Positions 54,235 through 63,819 of a stretch of DNA of 64,000 nucleotides are shown one piece after another (the first letter of the stretch is position 1; every line of letters starts with the position of its first letter). Both the position numbers and the translations under genes were made by a program. This DNA is from Ariolimax columbianus. Its lineage: Eukaryota; Mollusca; Gastropoda; Stylommatophora; Arionidae. The notes below the pieces were generated by a model. The model did no database searches. It was not told where the DNA came from and saw only the letters and a program-made list of their open reading frames with translations. The stretch covers positions 37,343,056 through 37,407,055 of the forward strand of contig JAVGWX010000014.1 in the NCBI GenBank assembly GCA_036924085.1, given 5' to 3'.

Positions 54235-54365
54235 CAGGCTATTTCATGGCAGTCTGGCTAACACGGTGAAAATCAGCAGTGTGATCCACATAGCAATGAG
54301 CTATCTGAGGAGCATCGCATTGTACTACAGCCAGGGGGACACTGGTCTACCTTCTCAAGCACGCC
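54235..54365 (+). repeat. dispersed repeat fragment (family D)
   Basis: Matches 53640-53745 around CAGTGTGATCCACATAG and GCATTGTACTACAGCCAGG, and 61660-61740 around CATTGCACTACAGCGAGG. Confidence 0.55.
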
Positions 54366-54369
54366 CCGG

Positions 54370-54940
54370 TATATGGGGAGAGCCACTGGTACCAGTCACC
54401 GAAGGATTACCAAACTCAAATACGAGTGGCATTAACAACAACCCGCTACACTTGTAGGGCAGATCTAGAAGTCACAGTCACACGCAGTCACCACATACAC
54501 GGGTAGGAGATATCTTTTGACAGGGTACATACAAACGAACAGAAACGTCTATAGTCAAGACGACTTGACTGATCGTCTTGCCACTGGTCCAAGATAGCTA
54601 GAGACCAGCGAATGGGGTTGACAACAAGCGCAGTTTCTTCTTAAGTAAAACCAAAATACAGCGCAAGTTACATCATCAAAACAAAACCGCATGTTGATTG
54701 GGATGGGCAACTAACTGTCCTTTTATTTTTCTATATTAGGAAGCAGGTAAATGAGAAGCTGACAACTATAAAAATAAATGTCAAACAAACTATTAAAACG
54801 TTTTGTCTGAGTCTGCTCATCGTCTCTACCTAGCCCAGAAGCCGTGTCGTCATACCAACTGAAATCCTCACACGGACAGGTATGTGCAAATATGGGTCAA
54901 GAAGGTAAAGGGATGGGTGGGGCTGGAGTATGGGATCGTT
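54370..54940. other. no gene recognised
   Basis: No assignable feature. Confidence 0.5.
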
Positions 54941-54944
54941 AGTT

Positions 54945-55270
54945 CTCAGGTAAAACAAGGGGCTCGAAGGTGTAGCACAGGGAATAAGTTGACAGCCGTC
55001 AGTGACTCATAGCTGGTTGCTTGCTTCAGGATCTGCGAATCATAGCTGACGAAATTCCTCTTCCGTCTCCAAGCGGTGGACCCGGAAACAGACTGCAACA
55101 GTGTAGCCTGACTAAGATAATCGAGGTCAGAGTGGGAAGCCTTCACTCCCAACAAACAAAACGAAATTGAATGTTTAAAGGCGTATATATATCACAGCTT
55201 CGCTGTAAACCACGATAAGACACGTCGCCATTTTTAGGACGAAGACCAAAGAAGTAGCAGAAGAAAATAA
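54945..55270 (+). mobile_element. family B SINE-like copy, diverged
   Basis: Blocks AGCCGTCAGTGACTCATAGC, CGTCTCCAAGCGGTGGACCC, CAGTGTAGCCTGACTAAGA and, after a diverged gap, GCTGTAAACCACGATAAGAC near the 3' end, followed by AGAAG-rich sequence. Confidence 0.7.
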
Positions 55271-55414
55271 TAGAAGTAGAGGAAAAGACACCAGAATAAT
55301 TGGAGTGATAGAGCCAACTTACTTCAGAACCCAGGCCAGCCTACTCTACCGCCGCTATTATGGTCTGCCCAGTGACGAGTCGAAATTATACAGTAAAAAT
55401 GCAGAGGTGTATCC

Positions 55415-55705
55415 CATACTAGTTAGACTACTGTTGGGGAATGAAGTGATTAGAGACTTTAGTACACTAAATCAAAGGGTGTCCAATAGTAGTTAGACTA
55501 CTGTCGGGGAATGAAGTGATTAGAAACTTTACACTAAATCAAGGTTTGTCCCATAGTAGTTAGACTACTGTCGGGGAATGAAGTGATTAGAGACTTTAGT
55601 AAACTAAATCAAGGTTTGTCCCATAGTAGTTAGACTACTGTCAGGGAATGAAGTGATTAGAGACTTTAGTACACTAAATCAGGGTGTGTCCCATAGTAGT
55701 TAGAC
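55415..55705. repeat. 70-bp tandem repeat, four to five copies
   Basis: AGTAGTTAGACTACTG recurs at 55488, 55555, 55625 and 55695 (periods 67, 70, 70). Units contain GGGGAATGAAGTGATTAGAG. The sequence AGTAGTTAGACTACT is itself an inverted repeat. Confidence 0.92.
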
Positions 55706-55954
55706 TATAAATCAATAACTAGTGTGCTCGCAGATATCTCGTTATCGGCACTTATTGCTCTCACGTCATTCTTCGTGAACCCCAGCAAATCATTACAAGA
55801 CTCTTTGTGAACCCCAACAAACATTAACTCTTCACAGACACCTCCTACACAAACAACCAATAGGACTCTTCGCAGACCTCCCGAATGACTTTTCATGGAC
55901 ACCCACACCTGTTTGCTCTTCCCGAACCCGGTCAACGCTCTTCGTGTGTCCCTA

Positions 55955-56170
55955 ATTGCATCTTCATAGACTTCACATGTTCTCCGTGTATCTCAAATGT
56001 TGTATCTTCATAGACTTCACATGTTCTTCATGGATCTCAAATGTTGTATCTTCACAGACTTCACATGTTCTTCATGGATCTCAAATGTTGTATCTTCATA
56101 GACTTCACATGTTCTTCATGGATCTCAAATGTTGTATCTTCACAGACTTCACATGTTCTCCATAGATTTC
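55955..56170. repeat. 44-bp tandem repeat, four to five copies
   Basis: GTTGTATCTTCATAGACTTC ACATGTTCTTCATGGATCTC AAAT, period 44 (55999, 56043). Confidence 0.93.
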
Positions 56171-56399
56171 ACATGAATCCCAGATATTTCTTCATTGACT
56201 CCACATTAGTTATCGCAAACCCCACCCGACTGTGCGTGGATCCCACACGACTCTTCACATCAGCTGACACAACTACACGAGGTTATATTTGGTTGGCCTA
56301 CACTCTTCGACCCCTATTATTTCATCAAGGTCGAATTGATGCAGACTGTTTCGTGCATCGTCATTTGCAGACGGAACATAGTCTTGTACATCTCTGATT

Positions 56400-56825
56400 C
56401 GCTGACCGTGACTCATATATTCAGCTCTGGTTCGCTGACGGAGACGCAAACAAACAGCTCTGGTTCGCTGACGGCGACACCAACAGCCAGCTCTGGTTCA
56501 CTGATCCTTCTCGCAATAGCCAGCTCTGGTTCACTTATCCTTCCCGCCAGTTCTGGTTCACTGATCCTTCTTGCCAACAGCCAGCTCTGGTTCGCTGATC
56601 CTTCTCGCAACAGCAGCTCTGGTTCACTGATCCTTCTAGCAACAGCCAGCTCTGGTTCACTGATCCTTCTAGCAACAGCCAGCTCTGATTCGCTGATCCT
56701 TCTAGCAACAGCCAGCTCTGGTTCGCTGATCCTTCCTGCCAGCTCTGGTTCGATGATCCTTCCCGCCAGCTCTGGTTCACTGATCCTTCCCGCCAACAGC
56801 CAGATCTGGTTCGCTGAGCGTGACG
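56400..56825. repeat. tandem array of about 30 bp, apparently derived from family B
   Basis: About 13 units around CAGCTCTGGTTCGCTGATCC with variable spacing (roughly 20-37 bp). AGCTCTGGTTCGCTG is identical to family B at about 53379-53393, where it continues GCCCTGACGC. Confidence 0.9.
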
Positions 56826-57245
56826 TTAAGTCTACTATGAGCCAATGACCGTTACGCTAACAGTCAACTATGAGTCAATGACCGTAACGCAAACAGTAAA
56901 CTATGAGTCAATGAACATTACCCAGCTAGTTCAGTGTGTCTCCGGCGTATAAATGACAGTAACGCAAACAGTCAACTATGAGTCAATGAACATTACCCAG
57001 CTAGTTCAGTGTGTCTCCGGCGTATAAATGACCGTAACGCAAACAGCCAACTATGAGTCAATGAACATTACCCAGCTAGTTCAGTGTGTCTCCGGCGTAT
57101 AAATGACCGTAACGCAAACAGTCAACTATGAGTCAATGAACATTACCCAGCTAGTTCAGTGTGTCTCCGGCGTATAAATGACCGTAACGCAAACAGTCAA
57201 CTATGAGTCAATGAACACTACCCAATTAGTTCAGTGTGTCTCCGG
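56826..57245. repeat. 75-bp tandem array, about five copies, possibly derived from family B
   Basis: Period 75 bp (CTAGTTCAGT at 56926, 57001, 57076). The segment AACGCAAACAGCCAACTATG AGTCAATGA resembles family B around GATGCAAGCAGCCAGCTATG AGTC. It directly follows the 30-bp array derived from the adjoining part of family B. Confidence 0.85.
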
Positions 57246-57249
57246 CGTA

Positions 57250-57925
57250 ATTTCATCTCTAGCAAGTCATTCAGTTACGGGACTAGTTTAGGATCCCCGA
57301 CTCCCATCATCATCAAAAAATCATTCAGCTATGGGACATGTTCAGGGCCTCCGACCCCCATCATCATCAAAAAGTCATTCAGTCCTGGTATTTGTGTTTC
57401 CATTTCTACCTGTCGTCTGCGACATAGGTCTTCGTCGCCATATCCGCGAATTTGTTACATAAAAATATGTTTCTTTCCTATGTTCTGTCTTCCCAACAAG
57501 GCCCGTTGTTTTTCTATCTACTTGCAGCAGATGCTGCTAAAACCATTTTCGTTTGATTTTCTCTCTATCCAGCGCAATTTATCTATCCTTCCAGAAACAC
57601 CACATTTCAAAAGCCTCCAAGTATTTCTCCTCTCTTTTATTTATTTCCATGTTTGAGAACCGTGCTACGCCACATACGATACGTAGTCAAGATTTGTTGT
57701 CAGTAGTGTAATACTAATGCTAGCTGATATCATGGTTATGTTTTTCTCTAAATGTCTTCTTTGCCAACGCAATGCTGGTTCTTATTTATCTCTAGCATCG
57801 TGAATCGTCTGTTATGATTTGACCCAGGTATGGCAATTGGTATGCTTGCACAACCTGTTTAACTACATTATGTTGCGTTCTCCTTATTTCTCTATTCCCC
57901 AAGGCAGTGTGTGATGCACTTTGTT
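57250..57925. other. no gene recognised
   Basis: A short duplication of TCATTCAGCTATGGGAC-like sequence at about 57265-57390; otherwise nothing assignable. Confidence 0.5.
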
Positions 57926-57929
57926 TTTA

Positions 57930-58105
57930 TTTTGAGCTTGTCAACTCAGTGCATCCGACTTCAGCATGCATTTTATGTAAGGGTCTGCTTCCTCCTGCAT
58001 TTTCTAAGGGTTTGCTTCCCCAAGGTAACGGCCGATGCTGTGAAGGGGAGCGAACCCAGAACCTTCGGGTTGAGAGCCGTGCCACTTAACCACTAGCCCA
58101 CGTCG
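57930..58105 (-). mobile_element. tRNA-derived SINE (second family)
   Basis: The minus-strand A-box region TGGGCTAGTGGTTAAGTGGC (plus 58081-58100) and B box GGTTCTGGGTTCGCTCCCC (plus 58046-58064) lie at tRNA spacing. The body continues to about 57930 and includes a duplicated GGTNTGCTTCC-like motif on the plus strand. Confidence 0.75.
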
Positions 58106-58323
58106 TCCCCGTTTACCTATGTTTAACTTCCGTTGGTCCACTGGCTATGCTCATTGACTTGGTCGGTTCTAAATTTACGATGTTCGTGTTGTAACTAGAA
58201 TTCCGAACACATTCTAAGGGTAGCTACAGCTAGACCAGGGCTCTTCAATCATTTTATACTTGACGCTCACTTTAATAACTTTCGAGAGGATACATTTTCA
58301 TGACTGCACACTATAATCTAAAT

Positions 58324-60105
58324 CAGTATTTGTCAACGGGGGCGTTTTGGAAATGTCAGGGGGCGATATCATAATTATTGGGGGGCGTTTTTTGTCTATC
58401 GGGGGCGTTGTTAGTGATTCTCGTATCATGTCAGTGGCTGTATTTTAGAACTATTAATAATGACAGCGAAATAATTATTCTTTGACATTAGCTTGCTATT
58501 TATCTCAATTATAAATATTCAAACGTATAACTAAGATATGTGTATCTGGGCACATTTAAACAAAATAATTGGAGAATGGAAAAAAATAGAAATGAAATAA
58601 TTACCTCTATTCCACTGAGCAATGATACTATGTCTAGAAGACTTGAGATAGCAACTAATGTTAAAAATTAACTGTGCCAGAATTTGCAATCAACCAAATT
58701 TTCCTGACAGTTCGATGCAAGCACAGTACGCGGCAATGAAATCTTGCTCCTCGCATATGTTAGATTCGTGAAGAATGACAAAGTTGTTGAAAATATGTTA
58801 GTCTCAAAATTACTCACAACAGATTCCAAGGGCTTGTCAATATTTCAAATCAATTAAAAATATTTCATTACAATACATATTCCTTTTTCAAATGTTATAG
58901 CATGTGCGACAGATGGAGTTCCTGCAATGGTCGGTCGCTATCGCGGTTTTCTGGCGCACTTAAAAAAGGTGGCACAAAATGTCTTAACAATACATTGTGT
59001 CATTCACCGGTAGCACTTAGTAGCCAGACAAGTTAGCGACAGACTCAGCAAATCAACGAGTGTAGTTATGAGTGTTATTAATAAAATCAAGTCCCATTCC
59101 TTGAACGATCGATTATTTCGTCAATTGTGTAATCTCAATGATGATGAGTTTGAACGGAAGTAAGATGGATGTCCAAAGGCAATTGTTTGAAAAGGTGGTG
59201 GGCATTATTTGATACCATTATGGAGTTTCTTGATTCAACGAAAAAACAGCTTAGCAGTGAAACTAAAGTACTGCGTAAATATGTGGCCAATTTTTCAGAT
59301 GTATTTTATAAGTTAAATATTTCCGTTTTAAGCTACAGGGGAACTAACTTCAGTTTTACCAAAGTGAAAGGAGTTATGGGGTTCATCAGCAAGTCGGGAT
59401 TGTTTAAAAATAACATCGGTCGTCGTGAACTATATCAGTTTCCATGTTGTGCAGCAGTTAGACAAGGGTAATTTGAAAGATGCATATTTGGAAATGTTTT
59501 CCTGTTATTTAGAGGCTGTTAAGAATGATATGATGGTCAGATTTAAAGATTTGCAGGAACTCAACATACCAGAATGGGTGAGTGATCCGTTTGAAACAGA
59601 CGTGAAACTTGTTAGTGGACATCTTGAAGAAGAGCTGATTGATCTACAAAATGTCTTTGAGGGAAAGACACGGTTTAGTAACGTTCATAACTAAAAATGT
59701 TGGATCCAGATTAGGATGTCTTATCCTCTTCTTTGGCAACAAATCAAACTGCTTATTACAACATTTACAATATCATATTTAGTAAAGAAATGGTTTAGTT
59801 CTGTAGTGATGCTACAGCAACAACAACGCAAACGATTGATAATATGTGACAGAGGAGACTTGAGACTTCTTTGAACAAATGTAGAATTAGATATCGTTCA
59901 GTACGCTGTGTCACACGAAGACCAGGGATCACACTCAATGTAATTGGTAAGTGATTTAAAAAAAAAATAACAAATCGATCTTTCAATGAATGATTGAAAC
60001 GGAATGATTCAAAGTAATGTAACGGGTATAATTGTTGTGGGGAGGCGGGCGTTTACACATTTGTCTTTATGAAAAGGGGACGCCAGCATAGGTTGAGATA
60101 CACTG
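58324..60105 (+). mobile_element. inner hAT element nested in the outer one
   Basis: 1782 bp. Terminal inverted repeats CAGTATTTGTCAACG and (right end reverse-complemented) CAGTGTATCTCAACC. Flanking octamers ATCTAAAT (58316-58323) and GTCTAAAC (60106-60113) match at six of eight bases, an eroded target duplication. Carries a decayed transposase. Confidence 0.88.
58670..59694 (+). pseudogene. hAT transposase pseudogene (ZBED/SCAND3-like)
   Basis: Read across frame breaks: QFDASTVRGNEILLLAYVRF, ATDGVPAMVGRYRGFLAHLK, VLTIHCVIHR, VINKIKSHSLNDRLFRQLCN, then after stops GNCLKRWWALFDTIMEFLDS and FSDVFYKLNISVLSYRGTNF, and the C-terminal dimerisation part ending PFETDVKLVSGHLEEELIDL. This order is characteristic of hAT transposases related to ZBED5 and SCAND3. 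Aspartates remain in the QFDAST and ATDG motifs. At least three stops or frameshifts make it non-functional. Confidence 0.88.
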
Positions 60106-60429
60106 GTCTAAACTGAAGAAAATACAGCGATCGTTCAGGAGTGTATTGTGAATGTTTTTAATACAGAAAATAATTATTCTGCAACCGTCCAGATTGAAAG
60201 CTCAAATGGCCGACTAGTGAGCCGTGGCGCCACGGTTGAGGAGCACTGAGCTAGACTACGCTAGACGGTGACAACTCTTCAAATCGTATCGTTCCTCATT
60301 GTTTTAGTCTACACGTGAAGTCCAATTTCCCATTGACAGGTTGCAGTGATGGAGCGTTCTTCAGGTCTGCCGAATAACTTTGTCTGGAGGTTCGTTTTCG
60401 TGGACAAGTGCTCAGTGAGCAGGTCTCCA

Positions 60430-60790
60430 GGAATATAATAGGGATAATAAGGCTAATGTCTGGTCAGGTAAAACACACTGATCAGATAATGTTAGCCAGG
60501 GTCAGGAGAAATATACTGGCCAAGATCCTCACCTGACCTCCTCGTTGGTCGTCCCTGAAAGGGACTGTTGTCGAAGACACAGTATGACTAACAAGGTGAG
60601 TTTCGACGTGACCCCCGTAGTAGTGAGCGACACGCAGATGAAGACAAACAATGCACAACCGCCTGGAGGACCCCGGTTCATCTTCGTGAGCACGCTCGAG
60701 ATGTGAGGAAAGCTACTGCAACCCGCCACTTAACGTCCTTTTCAGGGAGCACAAAAAGAGTAACCTACTCATTGTGGGCATTCGCAAAAA
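60430..60790 (+). mobile_element. family A SINE-like copy 2
   Basis: Contains TAATGTCTGGTCAGGTAAAA, ATACTGGCCAAGATCCTCAC, GACGTGACCCCCGTAGTAGT, CGCTCGAGATGTGAGGAAAG and CTTAACGTCCTTTTCAGGGA, in the same order as the copies at 33640 and (inverted) 63191. The segment that became the 38-bp array is at about 60460-60505. Confidence 0.85.
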
Positions 60791-60794
60791 ATGC

Positions 60795-61385
60795 AAACAA
60801 GCATATAAGTCTGATTCGGCTGTTTGGACTACTTGCCCGCACATACGCATGGGTGATAGTACTATAAGTGTGTACTCAGTCTGGTATATCTTGTTCTTAT
60901 GGGGAACATGGTCACCTGATCCGCTCGATGAAGGTAATGCTAGTTGTCTTTCGTTTCCTGGACCTTTACGTATGGTTTAGATATTAGACTGTCCTCGGAA
61001 TGTGATTATGTGTTCTATTAATTCTCGTGTTGTTGCTAACTTGTCTGCTCTCTTTCATTCTCTCTCGTATGATACAGTGTGATGCTATCAAATGTGTGGC
61101 ACTTGGCTTCATTTATTCTCTGATCTGCTAAATATTAAACATATTTTTCGACCACAGACAACATCTACACACGCCTGCGTTATGGTGCGAGTACCATTTG
61201 TTTGAATAACTGGCCTCTAAGTCGAGCAGCCAGCCGGGTCTGAAGGCTAGCGTTAGGGTAAGGTAAGACATTAACTGAGACACCACCACAAACCCACGCT
61301 GGGCACTTGGAACAAGGAAACATGCTGTATTACAGCAGCCTGGCCAACCAGATGAGGACCAAAGCCTCCTCCTGCGTTTGTCCTG
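60795..61385. other. no gene recognised
   Basis: AT-rich middle; 61300-61365 resembles 7460-7540, a dispersed repeat of unknown class. Confidence 0.5.
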
Positions 61386-61670
61386 AGATGGACGTTGTGT
61401 CGCAGATTAAAGCCAGGCTGTGATATCTGCGTCTTTTGTCCCAATACTAGGTTTGCTTTCCCATTACAATTCATATGGTCGTAGCCAGACTACATTAGTG
61501 TAGCCTGTTTCCAGGGCCGCCGCTTGAGTGCGGAAAACGGTCCTGATCAGCACTGGTTAGGCGGCCCTGATGCAAGCAACCAGCTACGAGTCGCTGGCTT
61601 TCGTCAGTTCATTCATTGCTACATATTCGGCTCTTAGAACCGACCCTTCAGTCTCCGTGGTAGTAAACCT
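61385..61670 (-). mobile_element. family B SINE-like copy
   Basis: From GACGTTGTGTCGCAGATTAA through GTAGCCAGACTACATTAGTG and GGGCCGCCGCTTGAG to CAGCTACGAGTCGCTGGC. Short 3' variant ending near TCCTGAGATGG on the left. Confidence 0.8.
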
Positions 61671-61789
61671 GCTATGAGTTGTACATTGCACTACAGCGAG
61701 GACAACCTGGACCCACCTTCTTCAGTACACTTCAGGATGTACACAACCGACTCAAAAGATAATTCATAAAAAGTGAAATCAGAATAATG

Positions 61790-62530
61790 TGGATAAACGT
61801 GCAGTCATCCACATGGATAGATCCAATATGGAACATAATTACAGAATGGGCGAGGACAATATTTGAAAGATAGAAAAGGAAAGGTACCTAGAGGTTATAA
61901 TAGATCATACAGGTAAAGTGAGTGAGCAAGTCCAGGTAGCAGTAAAAAAGACAAATGCAATGTTAGGTATGATAAAAAGAAATATTAAACATAGGAGCAA
62001 GGAAGCGATAGTCAAACTGTATAAAGCATTAGCTAGACCAAGATTGGAGTACTGTGTACATGTGTGGAGTCCTTATCGAGGCGGGTTATAAGAATATACT
62101 GGAAAGGATACAAAGAATGGCGACGAAACTGATAGTGGGATCCCAGTTATGATGAAAGACTCAGAAAAACCAGCCCACAGTATATAGAGAAAAAAAAGAA
62201 TTTGAGGTAACTTAATAGTTTATAAGATAATCAACAGAATGGATAAATTAGACTATAACAATTGCTTTTCTTCAAAATACAGCCGCCTACAAGAAGAAGG
62301 CACATCCACACATTAATTAATGTAAGGTCAGACTTATATATCTTTTAAGTTAGAAAGTAGTGAGTGTTTGGAATGCATTACCACAGGAAGTAGTGGAGTC
62401 AATTAATGCATTCAAAAATAGATTGGATACGACAAAAGTTTTTTTTTTCCCAGATTAAGTGAATGTAAAAAAAACTGGTTGTATATAGACTCTGCAGAGT
62501 CTTCTAAACCAGTAAAAATATGTTAAATTA
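61790..62530 (+). pseudogene. CR1-like LINE C-terminus and 3' UTR
   Basis: It reads YLEVIIDHTGKVSEQVQVAV, NAMLGMIKRNIKHRSKEAIV, LYKALARPRLEYCVHVWSPY, then the VWNALPQEVVES-like end and the 3' UTR hairpin (62474-62513). Aligns with 24240-24560 and 25185-25380. Stops and indels throughout. Confidence 0.85.
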
Positions 62531-62829
62531 AGATTCGAGAATTTTTGAAAACCAACAGTAAACCCTAGGTAGGTAGGTAGGTAAGTAGACAAAACTTCTA
62601 AATGTAAGACAGCGAGAAAACCTTCTGTGGATGTAAGCTTAGTCAAGCAGGTCTACCTAACGGTCCGCCCTGCAGACCAGTCCACTTAAGCCGGGGCTGA
62701 GTATGCGGGATCTCTCGAGAGAGCCGCGTGACTAGACTCATAAATCGTAATCGAGAGTTCAGATCTATAAATAGTACATTATGTAGGAAGATGAACGTGG
62801 CACTATAAATAGACCAATGTGGTTGAACA

Positions 62830-62856
62830 AGAACTCGCACACACACACACACACGC
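62830..62856. repeat. (CA)n microsatellite
   Basis: A short CA run with one CG step. Confidence 0.9.
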
Positions 62857-62944
62857 ACTAACCATTCAGGGTGAGACCATGGCCTTCTGTAGTTGGCCAC
62901 AGTGAGGCCCTCTCATTGCACTTTTGTAGGTTGTCCACTGCGAT

Positions 62945-63190
62945 CGCCCTAACTAGCATACACACATTCAAGCACTAGTTAATACGTCCTAATATCACCT
63001 AAAGGACTGCAACCTGGGGTGGAAAAGGCGTGCCTCCGTCAGTAGAATACAGAGAGCCACGACTTTCACAAAAACAAACCAACAACACATTACATACACA
63101 TGTGACACATGCATCTATACACTGGTCAATATGTCCTGATATAACCTATTGATTATGGTTTGGGGTTAGAAGGGGCGTGCCTTCGCCAGT
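62945..63190. repeat. local duplication carrying the empty site of the family A insertion
   Basis: TACGTCCTAATATCACCT onward to AGTAGAATACAG (about 62982-63052) parallels TATGTCCTGATATAACCT onward to CCTTCGCCAGT (63129-63190) plus AGAATCCAG (from 63497). The first copy is uninterrupted; the second holds the family A element. Confidence 0.8.
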
Positions 63191-63485
63191 TGTTGAATGC
63201 CCACACTGAGTAGGATTACTCTTTTGTGGACCCTGAAAAGGACGTTAAGTGGCGGGTTGCAGTGGTTTTCATCACATCCCAGGCGTGCTTGGATTCATCT
63301 GCGTGTCGCTCACTACTACGGGGATCACGTCGATCCCTCACCTCGTTATCCAGGCTGCCGTGAAAACAGCCCGTTTCCGGAAATGGCTACGTGGAAGCCG
63401 AGGTGAGCGTCCTGGCCAGTATATTTTGCCTGACTCTGACTAACATGTCTGATCAGTATGTTGTGTCTGACCAGACATTAGTTTT
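63191..63485 (-). mobile_element. family A SINE-like copy 3 with 11-bp target duplication
   Basis: 295 bp flanked by CCTTCGCCAGT at 63180-63190 and 63486-63496. The reverse complement carries family A blocks in the usual order from TAATGTCTGGTCAGAC to CTTTTCAGGGTCCACAAAAG. The paralogous uninterrupted site nearby confirms the boundaries. Confidence 0.9.
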
Positions 63486-63561
63486 CCTTCGCCAGTAGAA
63501 TCCAGAAAACAAACCTTTAAAAAAAAAAACAAGCGTTCTATGGAACTATAGAGTATGATGT

Positions 63562-63795
63562 CCTTCTAGAACAGACTATCCCACTTCTAGAAAAGACTAA
63601 CCCACTTCTAGAACAGACTATACCATTCTAGAACAGACTATACCCCTTCTAGAACAGACCATACCACTTCTAGAACAGACTATACCACTTCTAGAACAGA
63701 CTATACCACTTCTAGAACAGACTATACCACTTCTAGAACAGACTATACCACTTCTAGAACAGACTATACCACTTCTAGAACAGACTATACCACTA
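63562..63795. repeat. 21-bp tandem array, about 11 copies
   Basis: Unit CCACTTCTAGAACAGACTATA (split at 20: CCACTTCTAGAACAGACTAT plus A). Seven or more consecutive copies are identical. Confidence 0.96.
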
Positions 63796-63819
63796 GATAA
63801 AGGAAGAAATACCATAGAC

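Larger units (their letters stand above)
58236..60248. mobile_element. outer hAT-type non-autonomous element, split by an inner hAT
   Basis: Perfect 8-bp target duplication AGCTAGAC (58228-58235 and 60249-60256). Ends CAGGGCTCTTCAATC and, reverse-complemented from the right, CAGTGCTCCTCAACC are imperfect inverted repeats of hAT type. Without the inner element it is only about 220 bp, so it is a MITE. Its left end resembles the fragment at 3333. Confidence 0.9.
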
